Assembly: GCA_032158125.1 (NCBI GenBank) | Contig: JASKOT010000011.1 | Span: forward strand, 62,001-126,000 | Source of the DNA: Papiliotrema nemorosa | Lineage: Eukaryota; Basidiomycota; Tremellomycetes; Tremellales; Rhynchogastremaceae | Direction: 5' to 3' | DNA length: 64,000 nucleotides | Shown here: positions 10,102-20,601 of the stretch, one piece after another | Position numbering within the stretch: position 1 is the first letter of the stretch | How the letters are laid out: every line of letters starts with the position of its first letter | Translations under genes and position numbers: made by a program | Notes under the pieces: model-generated | What the model was told of the DNA's origin: nothing | Databases searched by the model: none | What the model saw: the letters and a program-made list of their open reading frames with translations, nothing else

Positions 10102-11856
10102 TTACAACTTTGATTCTCGTGATTTGATCCGCTTGGTACGATCTCGCAATTCGTCGACCCGCTTGAGTTCTGCCTTGCCGATTTGCTGAATATGGACCTC
10201 ATCGGGCCCCTGCTGATCAGTCCACACAGCATCAAGTCACTCACGTCGGCGTAGCGAAGAGTTCGCAGACTAGCATACATGTATGCCAATGGCTGATCCT
10301 GGCTGAGACCCTCTGCGCCGTATACCTGCATGGCTCGGTCGATGATTTTCAAGGCAATGCTTGGAACCGTGAACTGCGGTGAGCTGCCTTCCCTATCCTC
10401 GACCCACCTTGGCGATACCGATATCCTTCAGCGCCCCCTTTGCGCCGTGCTTATCTATCTGCCTGGCAGCTGCGAGAACAAGCAGCCTAGCTTGGTCGAT
10501 CTCGGCTCGAGAATGAGCGATGTCGGCAAGCACAGTGCCTGAATCATCAGCACAAATTGTCGGTCTTCGAGGAATCTGACTGGCCATGTTCCCGCAATAA
10601 TTTGCCGAAAGTCTTCTTTGTCGAATCAGTGGCTCGCAGCAGAAGGAGATCCAATGCTCGAGATGCGACGCCAATCGTCCGCATACAATGGTGCAGTCGT
10701 CCTGGTCTTGTCATCAGCACATACTTGTCAGGCTGATCCGAAGCCTACCCTAGACGAGCCTGGATGATCTCGAAACCCCGTCCGAGTCCAGCTTTACCTC
10801 CTACGATTCCGCTTTCCACGTCGACTTTGACATTGTGATACTTCACCTCACAGTGACCTTCCGGAGCATCATCATACCCGAAAATGGTCATTGGTCGGAC
10901 GACGTTGACACCGGACTGTTTGGGATCGACCAGAACCAAAGAGTGTCGTTTGTAAGGCGAAGGATCTGATGGATCCGTCACGGCCAATACAATGTGGACA
11001 GCGGTTCGAGGATCTCCTGCGCCGGATATCCACTATATCTCAGCTCGATCGAATCTCTTCATCATACCCATTTGTGTCCATTCAGAGTGACCTCATTGCC
11101 TGAGATAGTGGCAGTAGTGTTTTTAAGGTTTGTCGCGTCTGAAGAGGCGACTACACTCAGTGACAACAATGAAGGAAACTCACTTCCTCGCTCCGTCATG
11201 GAGAATGCACTTCGAATCTCTCCATTCAGCAACCGTCCTAGGTATTTGTCCTTCTGCGCTTGCGTTCCGAAACGAGCGATGACCTCTGGTCATCAGAACC
11301 TGCGTGATCGACGAGCCCTCACTCACCCATATTACCAGTATCCGGAGCGGAACAATTTGTAGCCTGGGGCGCAATGACTGCCGAATGGCCCATGACTTCT
11401 GCCATCACTGCATACTATCATGAGCTTTCTCACAGTATCACAGGCATCAACCTCACCTCAAGATTGGTCAATCCACCACCACCTCCTCCCGCAAGGTGTT
11501 GAAACTCTCCGCCGCTGAGCCACAAGTTCCACAAACCAACCGCTTTGGCTCGATCTTTGAGCGTTTCCAAGATGGACGGTGTAGACTGCCATCGCTTGGC
11601 CGGGTCGGGTGAGATCTGAGCATGGAACAGCTCTTCATTAGGGAGGACATCGCTCTAAGGGTCAGCTGCAGGTTACTTACCGGCTGGATGCTTGATATAC
11701 CTCCAGGAAATCGATCAAGGTGATCAAGACTTTTTTACCGGCCGGCGAGAAAAGCGGCTCGACCTGAAACGGTCAGCTTCACCTCGACACAGATATTCTC
11801 ACCAGGGACCAGGTTCCAGGCGAGACATATCGAGTAATTGCAGCTTCTCCAGACAT
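10102..11856 (-). CDS. Acyl-CoA dehydrogenase, ACAD10/11-like
   Basis: A flavoprotein acyl-CoA dehydrogenase of about 453 residues in about 11 exons on the minus strand, starting at ATG 11856 (MSGEAAITRY). N-terminal helical domain: VLPNEELFHAQI, LGLWNLWLSGG, NCSAPDTGNME. The middle beta-domain has the FAD/substrate motifs ARFGTQAQKDKYL, SAFSMTERGIASSDATN and NGHKWWISGAG. C-terminal domain: QARLGPGRLHHCMRTIGVA, then MQVYGAEGLSQDQPLA and RYADGPDEVH. These match the fungal group related to ACAD10/11, which acts in fatty-acid beta-oxidation in peroxisomes or mitochondria. There is no kinase domain, and no PTS1 is visible: it ends in SKL only as part of RESKL, which is in fact a C-terminal Ser-Lys-Leu and would suit peroxisomal import. 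One intron (10584-10539) needs a GC donor. Confidence 0.9.
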
Positions 11857-11972
11857 CAGTTATCGACTAGACAACAAAGTATGCTCGTCAAGCTTTGTCC
11901 AAGAACGTCTGCCGGTCCAGTAGAAGCTGGCTAACCGGGGGTCATCGGCAACATCCGACAAAATCGGAACAG

Positions 11973-11980
11973 TCACGTGA
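11973..11980. promoter_or_regulatory. TCACGTGA palindrome in divergent promoter
   Basis: The E-box palindrome sits in the 213-bp region between the acyl-CoA dehydrogenase start (11856, minus) and the TPR-protein start (12070, plus). It is the core bound by bHLH factors such as Cbf1/USF types; binding here is inference. Confidence 0.45.
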
Positions 11981-12069
11981 TCCACCGCTGCCCGGGAACT
12001 ACTCGAGTAATGAGTCTGAATAGAGTACATCATAGGATCCATCGACATTCACAATACCGCCAGCAGGAT

Positions 12070-13847
12070 ATGGGACCAAAGAAATTCAACAAAAGGAGGC
12101 AAGAGGATGAAGGGTCCTCTTCTCGTCCGGCCAAAAAGGGAGGCAAGAACAAGAGGGACCTCACGTATGATACGTACGATGAGGCGTTAGATGGTATGCC
12201 GCCCACCTGAAGACGACCTGACGAACTAGGCGGAGTGGAGATGGAGGAGAAAGGTGAAAGGTACAAGGATGGAGATAAGGTGAGTATGACTGAGCCTAAT
12301 TTCCGACCGTCGCTCAAGTCAGGCGCAACGGTTTTACGAAAAAGCGTTGGAGCTGTACAAAAAGGCATATGACTTTGAGCCGACTTATGATGCCGCTTAT
12401 AATCAGTGCGTTCTCTAATCAGACGGGACTTTGCTGACAGACTAGAGCCAGAGTCCTGTACACACTATCTACATCATTCCTCTTGCCCCCTACATCGGTA
12501 TCGTATCTAACCACATCTATCGAGATTTACCGACACGCCATCACCTTGACGCAAGACACGACATTACAGCTCGATGCGGGGTACAATCTCGCTCAAGCTT
12601 TGCTGGAGCTCGCAGAGGTACTTGAGGATTTGCATCCGGAGCGCAGAGAACAAGTGAGGGCATTACGCCAGGAGGCGGGTGAGATGCTGGATCAAGTATT
12701 AACTGGCCAAGAGGAGTACATCAAGTCGACCGCTGAGGACCTTGAAGTGGATGAAGCTTCAGAAATAGTCGAGGAAAAAGAAGCCAAAGAAGAGATGGAC
12801 ACGGATATGGACGCCGATCCAGATGAACAGGCGACGTTTGAATCGCATGTTCCGACTCCCTCTTCTTTCATCGATACAACACTACTCCTCATTGATACGC
12901 ATCTAAGTCTATGGACATCGGTCGTCCCGTCGACCCCGCCCTCGGAGCCACAACAGACAGCAGTGCGAGCCATCCTGGATAGAGCAGGCCAGCTCGTTCC
13001 GACGGGTCGACAAGCCGAGCTTGATCTAGCCGAGATCAAAGTCTTGCTGGCAATGGACGAGATTGTATGGGAAGCGTTCAAAGCGGAAGCTCAAGTGGGC
13101 ACCGGGATAGAAAAGTCGCTCGAAGGAGCTATTGGGGCCCTTACGTCGCTCTTGTCTAGTCTAGATACACATCCGCCAGACGAGCCAACACTCCGAGCGG
13201 AGATCCTCACTACCTTGGCCGAGACACATTCGACCATTGCTTTCAGGATGCTACGGCTCGCCCCGCAACTACCACCGGGACCGTCTCCTCTGGCCCAGAG
13301 CGCGTGGTTCAACTTTTCCCAGGCGGTCACCCTCCTCGGGAAGGCTTTGGATCTACCAAGTCATGCCGACACGCCCAAGACATTCAAACCGAATGTCCTA
13401 CTAGAGCTCAGCAAAGCGAGTTTGGCGCGAGCGAAATTGAGCAGCGTCAATGACACTGCCAAACGGAACCTTACTCAACTCCTCGACAATGCTCTGACGT
13501 ATGCTACTCGAGCCGCTGATCTGCTTGGTTGGGGAGGTATCATCAAACCCGCAGTGGGATTCGTCCCGCCCTACTCGGCCGGATGGGACACCGAGTGGCT
13601 ATCTAGAACGATCCTGTTCCAGCATGTACGTACAGGCATAGCTGCGAGGGCATGTGGAGGTGAAGAGGGTGTGGTGCTCAAATACGAGACTATGGCCAAG
13701 GAACTCGAAGAGAAGATGAAAAGACTGCCTCAGGATAGGAGGCCGACGCCGGGGGACTATGAGCGATGGGTCACGGAACTGGAGGACGAAGAAGAGGGCA
13801 TCTCGGCAGAGGAGAAAGCTGCATGGTCCAGTATAGCTGGAGTTTAA
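12070..13847 (+). CDS. TPR-like helical repeat protein with basic N-terminus
   Basis: Four exons (12070-12193, 12230-12279, 12323-12405, 12446-13847) give 552 residues. The first 30 residues are Lys/Arg-rich (MGPKKFNKRRQ, KKGGKNKR) and suit a nuclear localisation signal. Residues about 45-110 contain tetratricopeptide-like pairs (AQRFYEKALELYKKAYDFEP, then YNQARVLYTL, then SIEIYRHAITLTQD and LDAGYNLAQALLELAEVL). An acidic stretch follows at about 165-195, then a long alpha-helical region to a Glu-rich C-terminus. It may be a fungal TPR scaffold involved in translation or transcription. I cannot name the orthologue. Exon joins are supported by continuous repeats. Confidence 0.75.
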
Positions 13848-14446
13848 GTGTATGATATCAGAAGTCAAATGTCATCACGATATATATATACATATATCAT
13901 TCGCATGTTGAGGGAGTGGGACAGAGACCGAGGTGGTGGTCCACCCTCCAAATTACACCGGTGCAATATCAAATATGTAGTCGAGTCACCCGGACTGAAA
14001 CACTCTTATACCCATCTGTCGCACATCGAAATCTTCACCGACGAATCGCCTCGCAATTGGATGATCGACAGGGACACGAAGGACAGTCCTTCAGACACAC
14101 GCGTCGGATTTTTGTCCTTCCTCCCCTTGTGCCCCACCTTGACGATGATTCAACGCAACACAAATGATGTTGAACGGCCGAGGACATGCACACCTTTTCA
14201 CACGCACAAACTCCTTCGGTATTCCAAGACGCACCTCCGGGTGGAACATGCGGAACCAACGGTAGTGCGTGTTTTGTGAACATCCTTCGGGCAGCTATGC
14301 AAGAAGTTACTGGTCCATGATGATCTCACGGTCACAGGCTCATTGGCATTTCTAGTTCTCTCGTTTCTTCCAGCTCGGTCCGTCAAATTGAACGAGCTCG
14401 ATTGCTTAAGGTATCTCTCCCCTCGATATCCAGGGTAGTGAGCGTG
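13848..14446. other. Intergenic region with AT-rich tract
   Basis: About 600 bases without a supported gene. An AT-rich dinucleotide tract lies at about 13880-13898, just after the TPR-protein stop, and probably belongs to its 3' UTR/polyadenylation region. The rest is the upstream region of the next plus-strand gene. Confidence 0.4.
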
Positions 14447-15507
14447 ATGAGCGACACGAAGTATGGGTCTTTGAAACGGCTGGCCAGCACAAAGTCCCTT
14501 CGGAGGAACAAGAACAATGACTCGCCTTGCTCATCAGCGGTGAGCATGCATCATGTCCAGAGTCCAGGAACAAGGTAAGACTGACCGAAGATCGCGTCGA
14601 CATTGCGAGTATTGGCTTATTCCCCTGGAGGGACAGACCGGGCAGTGGAGATTCTGGGCAAATACATCATATCGAAGCAGCGCAAAGGGCGTTCATCGGA
14701 GGAGATCACGAGAAGATTGGACTGCATTAAAGCGGTGGTAAGTCTCCTTCATACGCTCAATGGAGCTAAATGTCATAGGTCCCTGGGGAACTCGCGCAAG
14801 CATTCCTGCTCGCAAAACAGGAGTATCACTTTCCACCGCCTTTGGCCCGCCGAACGACCAAAATCACTTCTACTCCGGCATATAACAGGGTATCTTCCAT
14901 ATCGGTCGCTCTTCCAGACGCACGTTATGCGCCTACCTGTCCCACTGATTTGGAGCAAGAGGTCGACATCTTCTCACCGAGGTCCGCTATGAAGGCTCGA
15001 TCGCCTATCCCATCGTTCACCTGCACTGTCGAGGGACGTACCAAGTCAGCGGACCGGAGTGGTTCGATCTTTGGCGAGACGAAAACTTTATCGTTCGAAT
15101 TCGATCCATCTCAGCCGGCTTCTGGTACACTGTACAACGCATGCTTGACCGTGGATGATGACATTGACCATACTACGCTGGACAGGTTCCCACTTCCTCC
15201 GTGTCACGTTCCCTTCTCGAGGAGTCACTCGGTGTATCCGTTCAATCGCCCTCTCAGTCTTGATTCCAGTCCTGTCACCACCCCGCCGCCGGCTTGGAAC
15301 GCTTGGAAGAACTCCCAATTTTGTGAGACCGAGGAGGAGGATGACGATGCGCAGACCATCATTGCTGTGACGCCTTCCTCCATCGGGAGCACCTGGTCTG
15401 ATATGTGGAGCTCGGTTAGTCGCACAGGCAGCCGAAGCGATACTGACTTCAGTCCTCCAGTGAAGATACCTTTGTCGAGGACAGATCACCGACGAAAGCT
15501 AGCTTGA
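14447..15507 (+). CDS. Unknown protein with a short basic helical domain
   Basis: Three exons (14447-14539, 14591-14737, 14779-15507), all phase 0, give 322 residues. Introns are GTGAGC...GAAG and GTAAGT...ATAG. The N-terminus is Lys/Arg-rich. Residues about 35-90 hold a helical block (AVEILGKYIISKQRKGRSS, then EEITRRLDCIKAVVPGELAQA) that looks like a small DNA- or RNA-binding helix bundle. The rest is Ser/Pro/Thr-rich with an acidic patch (ETEEEDDDAQ). The spacing of the basic helix has a weak resemblance to the last helix of TEA/ATTS domains, too weak to assign. The ATG at 14447 is the first in frame; a 5' exon further upstream cannot be excluded. Confidence 0.55.
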
Positions 15508-15802
15508 TCAAAAATCAGTGTCTCGTAAGTCTCCATATACCGCCAGCGCAATCCTTTGAATAATCCCGAAGACCGCACATTCCACCGAGTCGACGTCCTT
15601 GTGCACCCCTAGATTCGGCTTCGCGATGTGACGCGGATCCATTATCCACGCTCCAATCGTATTTACCCAGGAGCGGGCCTTCTGGGTGGTCTCCACTCTG
15701 TTTTCCAATGTAGTGTTATCTTGATCAGACCTCAGATTGATCTACAAGGAACAAAGGTGTAAGCGTATGCAAGCATTATAACATGTCGATACAAATCGAA
15801 AA

Positions 15803-16290
15803 CTATGATCCCTTGATAAAGTTCGAGGCCTTGATTCTCGCTCGATTTCTGTCATCAGCGACGTGTGCCAATTCACACCGTGAAACTTACATCGCCCTCA
15901 ACTTCTTCTTCTCTGTCACATAATCAAATCCTCCCTCTGATGATACCTGATCCACTAAATCTGCGTTCTTTTGCGTCGGCAAGATCTTCCATAACCATGC
16001 AGGATACTCGTCATCTGCCTTGGCCACAGGATCGGCTTGGTCTTTCAAGATGGACAGTCCGTGAAGTGTTGTGCCCGGAGCACATGATGATAGTGCTGCA
16101 CGAGTCAGCTGGTCAAGCAGGTGAATGCACAGGACTGACTGGTCTTCTTGGTGAAACCGGAAGGGGCAGAGGCATCGGCTCGAGATGTGGAAGAGGAGGC
16201 GAAGGTTGCTCGAGCGATCGGTCGCGGCACTGCGTTTGCTCTACATGCGTGTCTCGAGCATGATCGTAGTATTGTCGTTGGCAGTGACAT
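15803..16290 (-). CDS. MRPL37: Mitochondrial large-subunit ribosomal protein mL54
   Basis: Three exons (16290-16140, 16095-15891, 15848-15803) give 133 residues. The N-terminus is a mitochondrial presequence rich in Arg/Ala/Ser (MSLPTTILRSCSRHACRANA). The body has the mL54 signature: SSCAPGTTLHGLSILKDQAD, then DDEYPAWLWKIL, and the end RARIKASNFIKGS. The mL54 protein is a component of the mitochondrial 54S subunit near the central protuberance/exit region. Introns: GTCAGT donor with GCAG acceptor, then GTAAGT with CTGATGACAG. It is head to head with CTF4 over 217 bp. Confidence 0.92.
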
Positions 16291-16417
16291 TTTTAGGTGC
16301 TATCGGGAGGTTATGTTGAAATGGATGATATGGCAGCAGGTGAGCTCGAAATCTCGCTTATCAGTTGACAACCTTGCCATGCTGGATCATGACGTGGCCA
16401 ACACGACCCCCTTAGAT

Positions 16418-16423
16418 CACGTG
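16418..16423. promoter_or_regulatory. CACGTG E-box between mL54 and CTF4
   Basis: The core hexamer lies in the 217-bp region between two divergent starts (16290 minus, 16508 plus). A related GACGTGG lies about 30 bases away. Confidence 0.4.
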
Positions 16424-16507
16424 GCTTGACTTTGCTGAGACGCGTCCAGGTCGCGTATGAATTCATGTCCACCAGCACCTCATCTTTCTGCGTACATTGC
16501 AGTCAAC

Positions 16508-19500
16508 ATGGCTGAAGCATCGACAGCAAACGTGAGGTCGCTTCCGGTCCATCTGAGTGGACTTACTAAAGTCTGCTTCTCTCCTGATGGCTTGTATGTG
16601 TTGCACGCTCAAATCTGGGGGAGCGATACTGATCCGCAGGACAATCTTTACAGGAGGAACGGATTGCCTGGTCAGGATACATAAAGCGGATGACCCAGAT
16701 AGCGAGCCAGGATTTCACGACAATCACACAGATGCTATTACTTCCCTTGCATGCTCGGTGCGCTTCTACTTCACCTCCTCGCACGAACTCATCGCAGAAC
16801 ACTCATCTCGTTACCGCGTCATTAGACAATATCGCCAGGTCATTCTCGTACCCTCAAAATGACTTTACGGGATATATCACTCGATCACCCGGGGTTGCTA
16901 TTCGATGGGTCTCAGTCGATCCCAAAGGCGAGAGGGCAGCCGTCTGCGGAGAGTAAGCATCCATCTCCCCTCATGAACTTGGCTGATTCAAAGCGACCTA
17001 CTGGTCAAGATTGTTCATGTGAATGACACTGAGCGGGTCACTTTGCTTTCGGACAGCACGAAATCTGTCAGATCGGCTTCTTGGGATCCTACAGGGAAAT
17101 ACTTGGTCACGGCTTCCTGCGATGGCAAATTGCGCATATACGACATGGAGAGTTCAACGCCCGTCCTGTTGAAGATCATGGAGGGTGTCATTGGGTCTTC
17201 AGAATCGGAGTGAGCTTCCCGGCCGAAGAATCAGTCAGAGAGCTGATTGTAGCTCTAATGTTTCTTGTTACGCTGCCTGGCATCCTTCCGGCGCGTTCTT
17301 TGCCATCCCGACGAGGACAAACGGTCCGTCTCAGATGTCGGGGTCCCGGATGAAGCTGATGACAGATATTGGGATTGTGAACCGAGATGGATGGACAAAG
17401 GGCCATACCTATGTCTCCGATGGTCATAAGACTGTGAGCGGCGATTATAGCATTACGTTTCGCTGATATTCCAGGCTTTCAGCGAATTAGCCTGGTCGCC
17501 GAATGGAAAGTATCTGATCGGTTCGGCTGGACCTCAAATCTTTGCCTGGTCAACTGATTCACGTTCCATCGCCTCCGGGTCAGTCCGCCATTGCCCTCGC
17601 ACTGCGACGCTGATTTTTTCAGGTACACCAATCCCGAGGGAGATGTCACCGGTCTTTCCTTCTCACCCACCTCCAACTTTATCGCCTTTACCTCACTCGA
17701 GGGATCCTTCACCCGTTGGACCGACCCGATCCCTTCTGCACTGCCGGATCCTATCCGGAGCTATGCCCTGAAGATGGACGAAGCAAAGCTGGACAAACTG
17801 CTCGACGATGAATTTGGAGATGATGTCGACGAGGATATGGAAGACAAGGGGGATGACGTGGATGAGCTGTATGGCGATGGAGGGGACTGGATTGTTGATG
17901 ATGACGGGACATATGGAGTGGAAGATGGCGAGAAGACCAGGGGAGGGCGGACCGAAGTCGGTGAGTATCGCTGTGGGGTCCGTGTCACTAGGCTGACCAG
18001 CGGTAAATGTCACGAAAGCACAAGAGCCGTTCACGCCCGGTAGCACCCTTTTAAAGAACAAGAAGCGATACTTAGGTGAGTCCTTCCACCTTGGCGATGC
18101 TTTGACTGAGAGGCAGCATTCAATATGATCGGTGTGGTCGATGTCACAGATCAGGAGACGCACAATGTAGTCAACGTCGAGTTTCACGACAAGTCTACCA
18201 GACGGGGATACCACTTTCAAGACCACACGAAATATACCATGGCATCCCTAGGTGAGCCCGATCCTGCGAATGCTAGAGCACCTGCTAAATATAGGTCAAC
18301 AAGGTATAGTGTACGCAGCTCCAATCGTGGACGGTCAGGCGTCAACCATATACTATCGACCATACGATTCTTGGGCCTCTCAAGCTGACTGGACGATCAG
18401 CCTGCTACCGGGAGAAAGTGCTCAATCTGTCGCTGCAGGGGGCGAAGGCGAAGAAAGTATGGGTAGTGTCATTGTCGGCACGAACAAAGGCTTGCTTCGA
18501 TTCTTCAGCTCGAGCGGTATCCAGCGTTACGTATGGAGACTCGGAGAAGACACGGTGACGATGGCGGCGAGCAAGGAGATGGTCATTGTGGTCCATCGGG
18601 AAGGCGGAACCAGTCTTGATGGTCAGTTCCAACATCGTGGGATCTCGGCCGAAGCTGACATTCAGGTTGTCAGAACTTGAGATACACCTTGATCGACCTG
18701 GACACATTCGAGCTGGTACAGGAAGGCAAAATTCCACTACCGAAGAAAACGATCCTGTCTTGGATCGGCTTTACCGGCGAAGGTTCTCCTGCAATCTTCG
18801 ACTCGACCGGTCTGTTATCGGTCTTGGATAGATTCAGACGGCCCAATCAAGCTCGATGGGTACCTGTTCTCGACTCGAACCTCTTGGCGAGAAAGCAGGA
18901 GCGTACCGAGACGTACTGGCCAGTCGGAGTTACAGATAGCCATTTCACATGTGTCATCCTCAAGGTGAGCCGATGAGCACGTATGACATTGCAGACAGCT
19001 AACAAGATAGGGATCGGAAAAGGAACCGTGGTTCCCGCGACCTCTGATACAGCAACTAGACATGCACATGCCGTTGATGAATATGGACAATCAGCAAGGC
19101 AAACTGGAGGAGAGGTATGTGAATGCTTGAGGGACCAGGACTCGGCTGACAGAAAGCGTCATCCGAGGCCAATTGCAACTGAATGTCATGAATGACTCCA
19201 TGGGCATCACCAATGACATCTCCGAGCTGGAAATGTCAATCAAGCAACGCGAAGTGGCGTTGGATAAGGAGCTATTGCAGCTGGTACAAGGAGCCTGCAA
19301 GGCCGACAATCTCGCTCGAGCTCTCGACCTGACTCGCCTCATGCACAACCCTGCCACGTTAGACGCCGCCGCCAAAGTCGCTGCCTTTTACCATCTACCA
19401 GGTCTGCAAGAAAGAATTGTGCGTGGTAAACAAGCCGTGGAGCTCAGACGAATGAGGGAAGGTCACTCGCGTCGAACAGCCAAGAAGACCAATGCGAATC

Positions 19501-20301
19501 CAGCAGAAGCTGGTCCAAGTCGAGGTTTCTCCGATTTCGCGCCAAAGGCCTCGAGGAGGAGCTTTGGTGGAGTGGCTCCAGGTACTGGAAGGGATACTAC
19601 ACCCGCTTTGAGTGGAAGGTCGATGGAGACGTTTATTCCCGAGACACCGGAACCGGAAGCCAGGATCACGGAAACGCCTGGTCCTGATTACTTTGAGGAC
19701 ACGAGGAATAGGAGTGCCTCGCCAGACATAAAGCGGAAGAGAGACGCACCGACTGCTGAACCGATCTCGCCGCCGCGTAGACAAGTAGAGGACTTGCCGA
19801 TGTCTAATGGTGAGTCCAGCGTGCTTTTCATCTGCAAGGATGCTGATCTTAGGTGGCGCCAAGAATCCATTTGCAAAGAAGCCCCAGTCTTCGAATCCCT
19901 TCGCCAAGCCTGCCGTGGCGAAGCCCCTGGATGCAATCAAGAGCACATCTTTCTTTGACCGAGTTGACGACATCGAATCAAGCGGAGTCAAAGGTAAGCT
20001 TTGACTGGCCGAAGTCAGTATGACGTCTGATTCCATAGGCACTGCTCCCAAAAAGGCGAAGAAGGAAAAGATCAGCAATGGTCATTCAGGAGCCAAACAG
20101 CAAACTCTATTTGGCATGAAAAAGAGCATGCCGCCACCACCAAAACATATGGACAGTATGACCTCAACCGAGACGGAGGGAGAAGACGAAGAAACGCAAG
20201 GGGACGAGGTCATGGAAGAGACACAGACCGATGAGAGGCATATTCTAGAGGAGAGCATGAGGCAAGATCGGTTGAGTCCTGATTGGCCGGACGAGGAGTA
20301 G
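16508..20301 (+). CDS. CTF4: Replisome adaptor Ctf4 / Mcl1 / WDHD1 (AND-1)
   Basis: A gene of about 14 exons encodes roughly 930 residues. N-terminal WD40 propeller (about residues 10-330): [61 protein letters not shown] and [13 protein letters not shown]. An acidic linker (about 350-400) has runs of Asp/Glu ([20 protein letters not shown]). The conserved SepB/Ctf4 propeller follows: [24 protein letters not shown], then [16 protein letters not shown] and [20 protein letters not shown], and a helical bundle ([21 protein letters not shown]). The C-terminal tail carries NPFAK repeats and QQTLFGMKK. Ctf4 trimers link CMG helicase to Pol alpha and cohesion factors. Introns were each confirmed by frame. 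MAEA at 16508 is preferred; an in-frame ATG also lies at 16457. Confidence 0.93.
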
Positions 20302-20601
20302 GCTCTGTGGAATATTGCTGTATCTTTTAAGACTCTTTCTGTACACCTTTGCTTGCATATGATCTGTTCCTCTGCTGCTTAGCTGAGCTCTAATGCTGGA
20401 GCATTGCGTACGAGGGAACTGCTCGCAGTGAATGGATGAAGTGTTACAGAGAAGTCACGTGACACGGTCCGTCTTGTTTTTGCCTCCACCTCCGCAATTG
20501 CAAAAGTTGCCCACACCAGAGATCGTCCATTGCCATACTCTGAAGCCTATCTCGTCAAGCTACGCGCAGACCAGTCTCTCTGGTTCATACTACAGGGCAA
20601 T
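20302..20601. promoter_or_regulatory. CTF4-DBP7 intergenic region with GTCACGTGAC palindrome
   Basis: Three hundred bases between two plus-strand genes. A ten-base palindrome GTCACGTGAC at 20454-20463 lies about 140 bases before the DBP7 ATG and contains the same E-box core seen in other intergenic regions of the window. Confidence 0.45.
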
